The notes: generated by a model not told the origin, from the sequence alone. Positions 47,392 to 57,187 are shown, numbered from the stretch's first letter. The stretch is 64,000 bases of DNA from RYN-230 sp963704995 (GCA_963704995.1 CAVPIM010000009.1:1116001-1180000), one strand, 5' to 3'. Numbers and translations: made by a program.

Positions 47392-48558
47392 TCAGGCTGC
47401 GGCGGGGTCGGTGACGCGGCCGAGGAACAGCGGCAGCCCGGTGGCGGAGTCGGTGATCGCGAACAGGAACGGGCGGTCCACGATCAGCTCCACTGGCGGC
47501 GCGGGGTCCATGATCCGGGCCATCGCCCGCACCACCACGGCCGTGGCCGCGGCGGCCTCGGTTCCTTCCTCGTTCACGTCGATATAGGCCTTGTGCACCA
47601 CCTCGTCGATGCGCAGCCGCTGCGCGGTGGTGATGCCGCTGAAGTCCGCCTCCGCACTGAACGCCAGCGGCATGCCGAGCGCGGCCAGCACCGGCTGCAG
47701 CGCGAACCCGCTCGTCACCCGGAAACGCGGCAGCGCCAGGCTGACCCGCCGGGGCACCAGCCCGGCCAGCAGGCGGCCCAGGGGAACCGGGTGGCCGGGC
47801 GGGCCGTCCGGGAGCACGATCACCATGGCGAGCCGCGTGCCCGCGTAGGGCAGCTCCACCGCCTGGAAGCCTTCGCCGCGCAGGTAGCGCAGCCGGGCCG
47901 AGACCCGCATGGTGGGCACCGTGACCTGGGTGCCCGGGGCCGGGTGGAAGGGAGCGTCCTGGGTGGCACCGGCCGGGAACGGGTGCGCCCAGGCGGCTTT
48001 CAGGTACACCGCGCTGGCCAGCACCAGGCTCGTTCGGGCGCGGATGGCCCCGGGACTGAGCAGGTCCCTGATCTTGTCCTCGGTCTGGTCCGCGATGACC
48101 TGGTTGATCTCCTCCCGGGCCTGGTCAGCGGCCCGGCGGAAGTCGGCCTCGCGCAGCGTGACGGCGGCCGCGCCGGCCAGCGCCGCGGTGAAGCCGGGAT
48201 CGAGCGGCAGCCCCTCCGCCACCCACATGGTGTTGGGCGCGCGGAGGGTGAGATCACCGGCGGCCAGCTCCCCGAGGAGCGCGGACACGGCCCGCAGGCC
48301 CGGACCGGCGTCGTCCGGGCGGGCCAGGTGCAGGGCCGCGGCGATCTCGGCCGCGGTCCCGCCCCGGGCCCCCAGCAGCACCAGGCGCAACGCGGTGGCG
48401 ATGCTGGCCGGGGAGAAGACCAGGTTGCCCGCGGCCGGCAGCCGCCCGTAGAGGTCGGCGCCGAACGCGTCGTCGCCGGAGGCCACCAGTGCGCCGCCGG
48501 CGCGCGCGCCGGCGGGGCCGGCCGGCACGGGGCCGCTAGGCACGGGGCCGCTAGGCAC
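47392..48558 (-). CDS. Serpin (serine protease inhibitor)
   Basis: About 388 residues from GTG 48558 (GTG codons at 48543 and 48528 are equally possible starts). Serpin core segments: NLVFSPASIATALRLVLLGARGGTAAEI (about 45), NTMWVAEGLPLDPGF, LVLASAVYLKAAWAHPF (about 188), VELPYAGTRLAMVIVLPDG. The hinge EEGTEAAAATA (about 330) has the small residues needed for loop insertion, so an inhibitory serpin is expected. Counting 17 residues from the hinge Glu places Met at P1, as in alpha-1-antitrypsin. RPFLFAITDSATGLPLFLGRV is the serpin C-terminal signature. No signal peptide is evident. It overlaps the upstream aminotransferase. Confidence 0.92.
   Translation of the reverse strand: MPSGPVPSGPVPAGPAGARAGGALVASGDDAFGADLYGRLPAAGNLVFSPASIATALRLVLLGARGGTAAEIAAALHLARPDDAGPGLRAVSALLGELAAGDLTLRAPNTMWVAEGLPLDPGFTAALAGAAAVTLREADFRRAADQAREEINQVIADQTEDKIRDLLSPGAIRARTSLVLASAVYLKAAWAHPFPAGATQDAPFHPAPGTQVTVPTMRVSARLRYLRGEGFQAVELPYAGTRLAMVIVLPDGPPGHPVPLGRLLAGLVPRRVSLALPRFRVTSGFALQPVLAALGMPLAFSAEADFSGITTAQRLRIDEVVHKAYIDVNEEGTEAAAATAVVVRAMARIMDPAPPVELIVDRPFLFAITDSATGLPLFLGRVTDPAAA
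48529..48558. repeat. 15-bp tandem duplication at the aminotransferase/serpin junction
   Basis: Two perfect copies of GGGGCCGCTAGGCAC. On the minus strand each gives a TAG in the aminotransferase frame and a GTG in the serpin frame, so the stop and the start are both duplicated. Confidence 0.9.
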
Positions 48559-49717
48559 GGGCCCGGCGCGCCAGGCGGGCCAGCGCCTCGCGCAGCACCT
48601 CCTGCTTCTTGCAGAAGGCGAACCTGACCTGGGACCTTCCCGCCTCGGCGTCGTCGTAGAACACCGAGCTCGGGATGGCGACCACGCCCGCCCGGGCGGG
48701 CAGTTCCCGGCAGAACTCCATCCCGTCAGGCTCGCCGAGCGGCCGCACGTCCGTGGTCACGAAGTAGGTGCCGGCCGGCCGGTATACCTCGAACCCCACG
48801 TCGGCCAGGCCCGCACAGAGCAGGTCGCGCTGGGCCCGCAGGTCCGCGCTGATCGTGGTGAAGTAGGAATCGGGCAGGGCGAGGGCCTGGGCCACCGCGT
48901 ACTGGAACGGGCCACCGGTGACGTAGGTGAGGAACTGCTTCACGGTGCGCACCGCGGTCACCAGCTCCGGGGTGCCGGTCGCCCAGCCGATCTTCCAGCC
49001 CGTGAACGAGAACGTCTTGGCCGCCGAGCTGATCGTCACGGTCCGCTCGCGCATGCCCGGCAGGGTCGCGATCGGGATGTGCTCGCCCTCGAAGACCAGG
49101 TGCTCGTACACCTCGTCGGAGACGACCAGCAGGTCGTGCTCGCAGGCCAGCGCGGCGATCCCGGCCAGCTCGGCCCGGGTGAACACCGCCCCGGTGGGGT
49201 TGTGCGGCGTGTTCAGCAGCAGCAGCCGGGTGCGCGGGGTGATGGCGGCCCGCAGCGCGTCCAGGTCGGGGCGGAACCCGGGCGGCCGCAAGGTGACCGG
49301 GACCCGGGTCGCGCCCGCCATGGCTACGCAGGCGGCGTAGGAGTCGTAGTAGGGCTCGAACGCGATGGCCTCGTCACCCGGCTCCAGGAGCGCGATCAAG
49401 GCGGCGGCGATCGCTTCGGTGGCGCCCGCGGTGACCAGGACCTCGCGGTCCGGGTCGATGTCCACGCCGTAGAACCGCTTCTGGTGCGCGGCGACCGCGT
49501 GCCGCAGCTCGGGGATGCCCGGGCCCGGGGGGTACTGGTTGCCCCGCCCCTCCAGGATCGCCGCCGCGGCCGCCTCAGCGATCTCGGCCGGGCCGTCGGT
49601 GTCCGGGAAGCCCTGGCCCAGGTTGACCGAGCCGGTCGTCAGGGCCAGGGCCGACATCTCGGCGAAGATCGTCGTGCCCATGCCGTCGAGCCGGCGGTTC
49701 AGCAATGGTCGGTCCAC
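48551..49717 (-). CDS. PLP-dependent class I/II aminotransferase
   Basis: A 388-residue fold-type I enzyme. NLGQGFPDTDGP (about 32), NQYPPGPGIPELRHAVAAH (about 60), the segment NTPHNPTGAVFTRAEL (about 168), and the Schiff-base Lys in ISSAAKTFSFTGWKIGW (about 230) are clear. This subgroup contains N-succinyldiaminopimelate and kynurenine/methionine aminotransferases; the substrate is not fixed by sequence. It is divergent from the nitrilase gene, and its 3' end overlaps the serpin start. Confidence 0.88.
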   Translation of the reverse strand: MDRPLLNRRLDGMGTTIFAEMSALALTTGSVNLGQGFPDTDGPAEIAEAAAAAILEGRGNQYPPGPGIPELRHAVAAHQKRFYGVDIDPDREVLVTAGATEAIAAALIALLEPGDEAIAFEPYYDSYAACVAMAGATRVPVTLRPPGFRPDLDALRAAITPRTRLLLLNTPHNPTGAVFTRAELAGIAALACEHDLLVVSDEVYEHLVFEGEHIPIATLPGMRERTVTISSAAKTFSFTGWKIGWATGTPELVTAVRTVKQFLTYVTGGPFQYAVAQALALPDSYFTTISADLRAQRDLLCAGLADVGFEVYRPAGTYFVTTDVRPLGEPDGMEFCRELPARAGVVAIPSSVFYDDAEAGRSQVRFAFCKKQEVLREALARLARRARA

Positions 49718-49803
49718 ACCGCCATGACATCACACGTCCCAGCCGGCCTGCCCGCGCCCGCCGGCCACGGCGGCCCCGCGGGGCCGTGGTTTACGCTGCG
49801 CAC

Positions 49804-50625
49804 ATGCGGATCGCTCTGTGCCAGCTGCCGGTCAGCCCGGACCCGGCGGTGAACCTCACCCGGGTCCGCGCGGCGCTCGGGGGCGCCGCGCAGGGCGGCG
49901 CGGACCTGGCCGTGTTCCCGGAGGCGACGCAGGCCCGGTTCGGCACGGATCTGCAGGCCGTGGCGGAGCCGCTGGACGGCCCGTTCGGTGCGGGGCTGGC
50001 CAGCGCGGCCCGCGGCACGGGCGTCGCCCTGGTCGCGGGCGTGTTCGAGCCCGCCCCCGACGGCCGGGTCTACAACACCGCGGTCGGTTACGACGCGGCC
50101 GGCCAGCGGGTCGCGGCGTACCGCAAGATCCACCTGTTCGACTCGCTCGGGGAGACTGAGTCCAAGGTGGTCGCCCCGGGGTCCGCCCCGGTCCTCGCCG
50201 ATCTCGCCGGGCTCCGGGTGGGCATGCTGACCTGCTACGACATCCGGTTTCCTGAGCTGGCCCGCAGCCTGGTGGCCCAGGGCGCGGACCTGCTCGTGGT
50301 CCCGGCCGCCTGGGCCGCCGGGCTGTTCAAGGAGGAGCACTGGGTCACGCTGGTGCGGGCCCGGGCGATCGAGAACACGGTCTGGGTCGCCGCCGCGGGA
50401 CAGGTGCCCGACCCCGCGTCCCCCCGGACCCGCGCCCCGACCGGGATCGGCCGCAGCATGCTGGTCGACCCGATGGGCACGGTCCGGCTGGACCTCGGGC
50501 CGTTCCCGGGGATGGCGGTCGGGGAAATCGACACCGCGCTGACCACCACGGTCCGGGATGCGCTGCCGTGCCTGGAGCACCGCCGCCAGGATGTGTTCGG
50601 GCCGGCCGCTGGCCACGGCGCCTAG
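49804..50625 (+). CDS. Carbon-nitrogen hydrolase (nitrilase superfamily, omega-amidase-like)
   Basis: A 273-residue amidase with the Glu-Lys-Cys triad: Glu in LAVFPEATQARF (about 43), Lys in YRKIHLFDSLGETES (about 113), Cys in MLTCYDIRFPELAR (about 147). A second Glu in FKEEHWVTLVRARAIEN supports activity. It resembles the Nit1/Nit2 branch (deaminated glutathione amidase or omega-amidase). The ATG at 49804 is the natural start; the longer frame is not coding-like. Divergent from an aminotransferase, which would suit an omega-amidase partner, but this is inference. Confidence 0.88.
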   Translation: MRIALCQLPVSPDPAVNLTRVRAALGGAAQGGADLAVFPEATQARFGTDLQAVAEPLDGPFGAGLASAARGTGVALVAGVFEPAPDGRVYNTAVGYDAAGQRVAAYRKIHLFDSLGETESKVVAPGSAPVLADLAGLRVGMLTCYDIRFPELARSLVAQGADLLVVPAAWAAGLFKEEHWVTLVRARAIENTVWVAAAGQVPDPASPRTRAPTGIGRSMLVDPMGTVRLDLGPFPGMAVGEIDTALTTTVRDALPCLEHRRQDVFGPAAGHGA

Positions 50626-50665
50626 CGGGCCGAAGGGCCTGAGCGGTGGCTCACCGGCCAGAGGG

Positions 50666-51040
50666 CTACGAGGCCGCCAGCCGCGGGCCATGCGTGTGCA
50701 GGACGGCGTGGCGCAGGCTTTCCCGCTCCTCGTCGCTGACCCGCTCGACGAACCGCATCATCGTGATGTGCTCGTTCCCGCCCGAGCGCAGCACCTCCGC
50801 CATCAGCCTGGCGTCGTGCTCCTCCCGGGACTCCACGGGCCAGTACCGCCAGGCCCGGCCCTGCTTCTCCCGGCACAGCACGCCCTTGCCGTACAGGATG
50901 TTCATGACCGTCATCACGGTCGTGTAGGCGAGGGGTCGATTGTAGGAGAGCCGCTCGCGGACCTCCCGTACTAAGTACGCCCGGTCACTGTCCCAGACGA
51001 CGTCCATGATCGCGGACTCAAGCTCACCGAATTCGCGCAC
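50666..51040 (-). CDS. BlaI/MecI/CopY-family transcriptional repressor
   Basis: A 124-residue winged-helix repressor: FGELESAIMDVVWDS (about 4), VREVRERLSYNRPLAYTTVMTVMNILYGKGVL as helix-turn-helix, RAWRYWPVESREEHDARLM as wing and dimer helix. GTG start with AGGAGG upstream. No BlaR1/MecR1 sensor protease or beta-lactamase adjoins it, so it may answer to another signal, as CopY-like members do. Confidence 0.88.
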   Translation of the reverse strand: MREFGELESAIMDVVWDSDRAYLVREVRERLSYNRPLAYTTVMTVMNILYGKGVLCREKQGRAWRYWPVESREEHDARLMAEVLRSGGNEHITMMRFVERVSDEERESLRHAVLHTHGPRLAAS

Positions 51041-51199
51041 TTTCCGCCACCTCCTGGTTACCCATGCTAGGCATGGGCCCGGATCCGGCCCGCTGACGCG
51101 ATCCGGGCTGGGGGAGGAAATCTTCCCTGCGTGCTGATTTAGTAGCCCGGCGCCACCGGGACCTGGACCGCATGGATGGGCAAAAATGTGCGAGCGGGC

Positions 51200-51868
51200 T
51201 CAGAGCGGGCGTTCCGGGCCGGCCGCCTCGTCCAGGACGACCGGCTCCGCGAGGACGAGCTCAGCCTCTTCCCGGCGGTGCCGCCGGACCGCCCAGACCA
51301 CCACCGCGGCGACCACCGCGACCGCCGCCGCGACGGCCACGCCGGTGCCGACGGTCCGCTCGATCGCCGCGTACGCGGAGCCGGCCACGTAGCCGAGCAG
51401 GCAGTAGCCGGCGCCCCAGATGATCCCGCCGAGCACGTTGTAGAACAGGAAGGTGCGGTAGGGCATCCGGGTGGTGCCCGCGACCGCGGGCATCAGGGCC
51501 CGCAGGACCGCGACGAACCGGCCGAACAGCACGGCCAGCCCGCCACGCCGGCGCAGGACCGCCTGGGCGCGGTCCAGGCCGGCCGCCACGGTCCGCATCC
51601 GGCGCGCGGCGATCACCCGGCTGCCCAGATGCCGGCCGATCTCGTAGCCGATCAGCGGTCCCGTCACGGCCGCGACCACCACCACGATGATCAGCAGCGG
51701 GAGCGAGACCCGGCCCCGGCTGGCCAGCACGCCGCCGAGCACCGCGGCGGTCTCCCCCGGGATGACGAACCCGAGGAAGATCGCGGTCTCCCCGAACACC
51801 AGCGCGCCGATGAGCAGCAGCGCGATCGTGCCGCTGACACCGGCCAGCTCAGCGGTGATAGAGGACAC
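51200..51868 (-). CDS. DedA-family membrane protein
   Basis: A 222-residue inner-membrane protein. LVFGETAIFLGFVIPGETAAVLGGVLASRG (about 22) carries the family E-x-(n)-PGE segment; GRHLGSRVIAAR and the GRFVAVLRALMPAVAGTTRMPYRTFLFYNVLGGIIW block (residues about 120-155, quoted in parts) hold the conserved Arg and Pro. DedA proteins are linked to lipid flipping. The GTG at 51868 is preferred (GAGAGGCGG upstream); GTG at 51913 would add 15 residues. Confidence 0.87.
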   Translation of the reverse strand: MSSITAELAGVSGTIALLLIGALVFGETAIFLGFVIPGETAAVLGGVLASRGRVSLPLLIIVVVVAAVTGPLIGYEIGRHLGSRVIAARRMRTVAAGLDRAQAVLRRRGGLAVLFGRFVAVLRALMPAVAGTTRMPYRTFLFYNVLGGIIWGAGYCLLGYVAGSAYAAIERTVGTGVAVAAAVAVVAAVVVWAVRRHRREEAELVLAEPVVLDEAAGPERPL

Positions 51869-52064
51869 TCGGTCCGCCTCTCTCCCAGAGTGCCCGGCCC
51901 GGCTCTCTTCCACTGCCTACGGGTGCGATGCTAGCCACTGGGCCGGTGCGGTTTGCGCCACCTCGCCCGCAGCCTGGCGGCACCCCTTCCGCCAGGCGAC
52001 CAGGCCGGCCATCATCTGCTGACAAATCGGACGCATGATGCTGCGGCTGGCAGGAGGGAGGATG

Positions 52065-53018
52065 ATGCCAGTTACTCCCGACACTGGCCCTGAGGTCCTG
52101 CCTTCGGGTGGATTCGTCCGCCCGGCGAACGTGTTCGCCACGCGGATCACGGGCGATGGATCGAGCGGGTACCTGGCAGAACCGGGGCGCTACCAGCTGT
52201 ACGCGTCGCTGGCGGATCCCTGGGCGCACCGGGCGCTGATCGTGCGCAGGCTGCTCGGGCTGGAGCGGGTCATCGGGCTCAGCCTGGTGGACCCGATCCG
52301 GGACGAGCGCGGCTGGCGCTTCCCGGCCACCACCGGGGGCGCCGACCCGGTCAGCGGGGCCCGGTTCGTCTCGGACCTCTACCTGACCACCGACCCTGGC
52401 TACCGGGGCCGGTTCACGGTCCCGTTCGTCTGGGACACCCGGAGCCAGCGCATCGTCGAGAACGACTTCCAGCAGATCACGATCACGTTCGAGACCGAGT
52501 TCCGCGGTTATCACCGGCCCGGCGCGCCCGACCTGTACCCCGTGCCGCAGCGGCCCGAGATCGACGCGCTCAGCACGCTGATCTACCACGCGGTCAACAA
52601 CGGCGTCTACAAGGCGGGGCTGGCCACCAGCCAGGCGGCCTACGAGGAAGCGTTCGACGCGCTGTTCAGCACGCTGAGCGCGCTGGAGGAACGGCTGACC
52701 CGGCGCAGGTTCCTGCTCGGCAGCAATATCACCGAGGCTGACGTGCGGCTCTATCCCACATTGGCCCGTTTTGACGCCGTCTATCACACTCATTACAAGT
52801 GCAACCTGAACCGGCTGGTGGACTACCCGGGGCTGTGGGGCTACGCGCGGGACCTCTACCAGCTCCCCGGCTTCGGGGACACGACGGACTTCGATCAGAT
52901 CAAGCGGCACTACTACCAGACCCAGGACTGGATCAACCCGAGCCGCATCGTGCCCAAGGGACCGTATGTGAACTGGCTCTCACCGCATGACAGGGACCGC
53001 ATGTCCGCGCGATCATGA
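52065..53018 (+). CDS. Xi-class GST / glutathionyl-hydroquinone reductase-like protein lacking the usual Cys
   Basis: A 317-residue soluble protein with a thioredoxin-like N-domain and helical GST C-domain. RYQLYASLADPWAHRALIVRR (about 55; two pieces) aligns with the family motif ending CPWAHR, but the catalytic Cys position is Asp (GAT codon). FTVPFVWDTRSQRIVENDF, NNGVYKAGLATSQAAYEEAF, FLLGSNITEADVRLYPTLARF and YHTHYKCNLNRLVDYPGLWG are otherwise fully typical. Actinobacteria use mycothiol, so the thiol partner would not be glutathione. ATG at 52065 is 7 bases after AGGAGG. Confidence 0.86.
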   Translation: MPVTPDTGPEVLPSGGFVRPANVFATRITGDGSSGYLAEPGRYQLYASLADPWAHRALIVRRLLGLERVIGLSLVDPIRDERGWRFPATTGGADPVSGARFVSDLYLTTDPGYRGRFTVPFVWDTRSQRIVENDFQQITITFETEFRGYHRPGAPDLYPVPQRPEIDALSTLIYHAVNNGVYKAGLATSQAAYEEAFDALFSTLSALEERLTRRRFLLGSNITEADVRLYPTLARFDAVYHTHYKCNLNRLVDYPGLWGYARDLYQLPGFGDTTDFDQIKRHYYQTQDWINPSRIVPKGPYVNWLSPHDRDRMSARS

Positions 53019-53104
53019 GGATGATGGCCCGGACCCGGGGCCCAGCCGCGGCGGTAGCCTGGGAGGCCGGGCAGTGACAGAAATTCCAACATCGGAAGAG
53101 GGCG

Positions 53105-56100
53105 ATGTCCGCCGTGTCTTCTGAGGCGCCGCAGTCCGCGGATCTCAGCGAAGCAGAACCCGCCAGCCCCGCCTCCGGAGCGGGCGAGGGTGCACCGCAC
53201 GAGCATTCCGGCGACGGCGCGGCCAGCAAGGACTTCGGGCCGAACGAATGGCTCGTGGACGAGCTCTACCAGCGTTACCTGGCCGACCCCGGCTCCGTGG
53301 ACATGGCCTGGTGGAATTTCTTCGCCGATTACTCTCCGCCCGCCGGGAGCGTGGCCGCCCGCGCCGCCGGGCAGCAGGGCCAGCCCGCAGGCGGCGGCGC
53401 CCGGCCCGGGCGCGAACGGCGGCCCGGCCAGCGCGCCAGCCCGGCCGCGCAGGCCCCGGCCGCCCCGCCGGCAGGCCAGGCCCCGCGCGGCCAGGCCAGC
53501 GCGCCAGCAAGGCCGCGGCCCCGGCGGCGGCTCCGCCGAAGCCCCGCCGCGCCCGGCCCCGGCCCCCCGGCGCCGGCCACCGCCCCCGGCGGGCCGCCCC
53601 GGCCGCGGCGGGCGCACCGGCGGCCAGGCTGCGCGGCGCGGCCGCCCGGACCGCGGTCAACATGGCCGCCAGCCTGAGCGTGCCCACCGCGACCAGCGTC
53701 CGGACGGTGCCCGCCAAGCTGCTGATCGACAACCGCATCGTGATCAACAACCACCTGGCCCGCGGCCGGGGCGGGAAGGTGTCGTTCACCCACCTGATCG
53801 GGTTCGCGGTGGTGAAGGCGCTGGGCGGGGTCCCGGCGATGAACCACTCCTACACCGAGCTGGACGGCAAGCCCGCGATCCTCGAGCCCGAGCACGTCAA
53901 CCTGGGCCTGGCCATCGACGTGACCGCCAAGGACGGGTCGCGCCAGCTCCTGGTGCCCGCGGTCAAGGCCGCGGAGGCGATGGACTTCCGCCAGTTCTGG
54001 ATGGCGTACGAGGACGTGGTCCGCCGGGCCCGGGCCGGCAAGCTCACCGTGGACGACTACGCGGGCACCACGATCAGCCTGACCAACCCGGGCACGATCG
54101 GTACCGAGCACTCGGTGCCGCGGCTGATGGCCGGGCAGGGCTGCATCGTGGGCGTCGGCGCGATGGAGTACCCGGCGGCCTACCAGGGCGCGGCCGAGGA
54201 GACCATGACCCGGCTGGCCATCAGCAAGTCGGTCACCCTCACCTCGACCTACGACCACCGGATCATCCAGGGCGCCCAGTCCGGGGAGTTCCTGCGCCAG
54301 ATCCACCAGCTGCTGCTCGGCGAGAACGGCTTCTGGGACGAGGTCTTCCAGGCGCTGAAGATCCCCTACGAGCCGGTCCGCTGGGTGCGGGACATCCCGG
54401 CCGGCCACGAGGACGACATCACCAAGTCGGCCCGGGTGCACGAGCTGATCCACGCCTACCGGGTGCGCGGCCACCTGATGGCCGACACCGACCCGCTGGA
54501 GTACAAGCAGCGCAAGCATCCCGACCTGGACATCAACCAGCACGGCCTGACCCTGTGGGACCTGGAGCGGACGTTCGCCACCGGCGGCTTCGGCGGCAAG
54601 CCGCTGATGAAGCTCCGGGAGATCCTGGGCGTGCTGCGGGACTCCTACTGCCGCACGGTCGGCGTGGAGTACATGCACATCCAGAACCCCGAGGAGCGGG
54701 CCTGGATCCAGGCCCGGGTCGAGCGGCCGCACGACCGGGCCGGCCACGACGAGCAGATGCAGATCCTGTCCCGGCTGAACGTGGCCGAGGCGTTCGAGAT
54801 GTTCCTGCAGACCAAGTTCGTGGGCCAGCGGCGGTTCTCCCTGGAGGGCGCGGAGTCGCTGATCCCGCTGGTGGACGAGGTGCTCACCGAGGCCGCGAAG
54901 GCCTCGCTGGACGAGGCCGTGATGGGCATGGCGCACCGGGGCCGGCTCAACGTGCTGGCCAACATCATCGGCAAGTCCTACGCGCAGATCTTCCAGGAGT
55001 TCGAGGGGAACCTGGACCCGCGCAGCACGCACGGGTCCGGCGACGTCAAGTACCACCTGGGCGCGGACGGCGTGTTCAACGCCAGCGACGGCGCCACGAT
55101 CCCGACGTCCCTGGTCGCCAACCCGAGCCACCTCGAGGCCGTGGACCCCGTGCTCGAGGGCGTGGTCCGGGCCAAGCAGGACGTCATCGACATGGGCGAG
55201 CCCGGCTTCACGGTGCTGCCCCTGCTGATCCACGGGGACGCCGCATTCGCCGGCCAGGGCGTGGTCGCCGAGACGCTGAACCTGTCCCAGCTGCGCGGCT
55301 ACCGCACCGGCGGCACCGTGCACATCGTGGTGAACAACCAGGTGGGCTTCACCACCGCGCCCGCCGAGTCCCGCTCCAGCGTGTACTCCACCGACGTGGC
55401 GCGGATGATCCAGGCGCCGATCTTCCACGTCAACGGGGACGACCCCGAGGCCGTGGTCCGGGTGGGCAGGCTCGCCTTCGCCTACCGGCAGGCGTTCCGC
55501 AAGGACGTCGTCATCGACATGATCTGCTACCGGCGGCGGGGCCACAACGAGGCGGACAACCCCTCGTTCACCCAGCCGCTGATGTACGACCTGATCGACG
55601 CGAAGCGGTCCACCCGCAAGCTCTACACCGAGTCGCTGATCGGCCGGGGCGACATCACCATGGAAGAGGCCGAGCAGGCGCTGCGGGACTACCAGCAGCA
55701 CCTGGAGCGGGCCTTCACCGAGACCCGGGAGGCGTCCAAGCGGCCGATGGACCCCGGCGCGGTGGTGCGGCCGCAGACCACCCTGGAGCCGATCGATCAC
55801 CGCAGCGTGCCCACCGCGATCTCCGAAGAGGCGATCAAGCAGATCGTGGACACCCAGCTCAACCTGCCCGACGGCTTCACCCCGCATCCGCGGCTGCAGC
55901 CCCTGCTGGCCCGGCGGGCCACCATGGTCGAGCAGAACGCCATCGACTGGGCGACCGGGGAACTGCTCGCGTTCGGGTCGGTGCTGATGGACGGGCATCC
56001 GGTGCGCCTGGTCGGCCAGGACACCCGCCGCGGCACGTTCGGCCAGCGGCACGCGGTCCTGGTGGACCGGCACACCGGCGAGGAGTACACCCCGCTGCGC

Positions 56101-56968
56101 CAGTTCAACTCGGCCAGCGCCCGGTTCCACGCCTACGACTCGCTGCTGTCGGAGTTCGCGGCGGTGGGCTTCGAGTACGGCTACTCGGTCGCCCGGCCGG
56201 AGGCGCTGGTCTGCTGGGAAGCCCAGTTCGGTGACTTCATCAACGGCGCGCAGACCATCCTGGACGAGTTCATCAGCTCCGGCGAGCAGAAGTGGGGCCA
56301 GCGGTCCAGCGTGGTGCTGCTGCTGCCGCACGGCTATCGAGGGGCAGGGACCGGACCACTCCTCGGCGCGGATCGAGCGCTTCCTCGGCCTGTGCGCCCA
56401 GGGGAACATGACCGTCGCGCTGCCGACCACCCCGGCCAACTACTTCCACCTGCTCCGCTGGCAGGCGCTGTCGCCGCGGCGGGCGCCGCTGGTGGTGTTC
56501 ACGCCGAAGTCGATGCTCCGGCTCAAGGACGCGGCCTCGGCGGTGGCCGACTTCGCCACCGGCTCGTTCCTGCCGGTGATCGGCGACCCGCAGGCACCCG
56601 ACCCGGCCGCCGTCCGCCGGGTGCTGCTGTGCTCGGGCAAGGTCTACTACGACCTCGCCCAGCGGCGCGCCGCGGAGGAGCGGACCGACACCGCGATCAT
56701 CCGCGTGGAGCGGCTCTACCCGGTCCCGGCCGAGGAACTGACCGCGGAACTCGGCCGGTACCCGGGGGTGGAGGAGATCACCTGGGTCCAGGAGGAGCCC
56801 GCCAACATGGGCGCCTGGCCGACCATGGCCCTGAAGCTGCCCGCGATCCTGGGCCGCCCGATCGGCGTGATCTCGCTGCCGGCCAGCGCCCCGCCCGCCG
56901 TGGGCTCGGCGACCGCCCACAAGGCCGAGCACCAGCATCTGGTGGACGAGGCCTTGCCGGGGGCGTAG
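53105..56968 (+). CDS. kgd: Multifunctional 2-oxoglutarate metabolism enzyme (Kgd), interrupted by two apparent frameshifts
   Basis: Actinobacterial fusion of an E2-like acyltransferase domain and 2-oxoglutarate decarboxylase/dehydrogenase E1. The N-terminus (FGPNEWLVDELYQRYLADPG, AWWNFFADY) reads in one frame. In the Ala/Pro linker near 53505-53515 the frame shifts by one; it then stays open through PTATSVRTVPAKLLIDNR, the acyltransferase TYDHRIIQGA, GMAHRGRLNVLANI and HGDAAFAGQGVVAETLN. At 56334-56340 an extra base after HGY shifts it back, and the end reads EGQGPDHSSARIERFLGLCAQ to PGA. The shifts cancel: 1287 codons plus stop, a normal size. The two together argue for sequencing error in an essential TCA gene. 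Confidence 0.9.
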
Positions 56969-56971
56969 CGG

Positions 56972-57151
56972 ATGTACTTCACCGACCGCGGCATCGAGGA
57001 ACTGCTCGACCGGCGCGCGGATGACGAGGTCAGCCTGGGCTGGCTCGCGGAACGGCTGCGCGAGTTCGTCGACCTGTTCCCCGAGGCCGAGGCGACGGTG
57101 GAGCGGCTGGCCACCTGGCTGGCCCGCCTCGACGAGGACGACCCGGACTAA
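56972..57151 (+). CDS. Small DUF6104-type protein downstream of kgd
   Basis: A 59-residue acidic protein starting MYFTDRGIEELLDRRADDEV and ending ARLDEDDPD, which I recognise as the small DUF6104-like family found after kgd in actinobacteria. No membrane segment; probably two or three helices (SLGWLAERLREFVDLFPEA, ATVERLATWLARLD). ATG lies 4 bases past the kgd stop, so it is translationally linked. Function unknown; a Kgd-associated role is suggested only by position. Confidence 0.75.
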   Translation: MYFTDRGIEELLDRRADDEVSLGWLAERLREFVDLFPEAEATVERLATWLARLDEDDPD

Positions 57152-57187
57152 CCGGCCGCCTGCCCGGGCCTCGGTCCGCACCACAAG

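Noticed and set aside
50666..51040. Beta-lactam resistance module
   Set aside because: Only the BlaI-like repressor is present; no BlaR1 or beta-lactamase gene adjoins it.
56325..56345. Programmed frameshift in kgd
   Set aside because: No slippery heptamer or following pseudoknot is evident, and a second opposite shift exists upstream.
53329..56439. 1036-codon frame antisense to kgd
   Set aside because: Shadow of third-position GC bias; no domain is recognisable.
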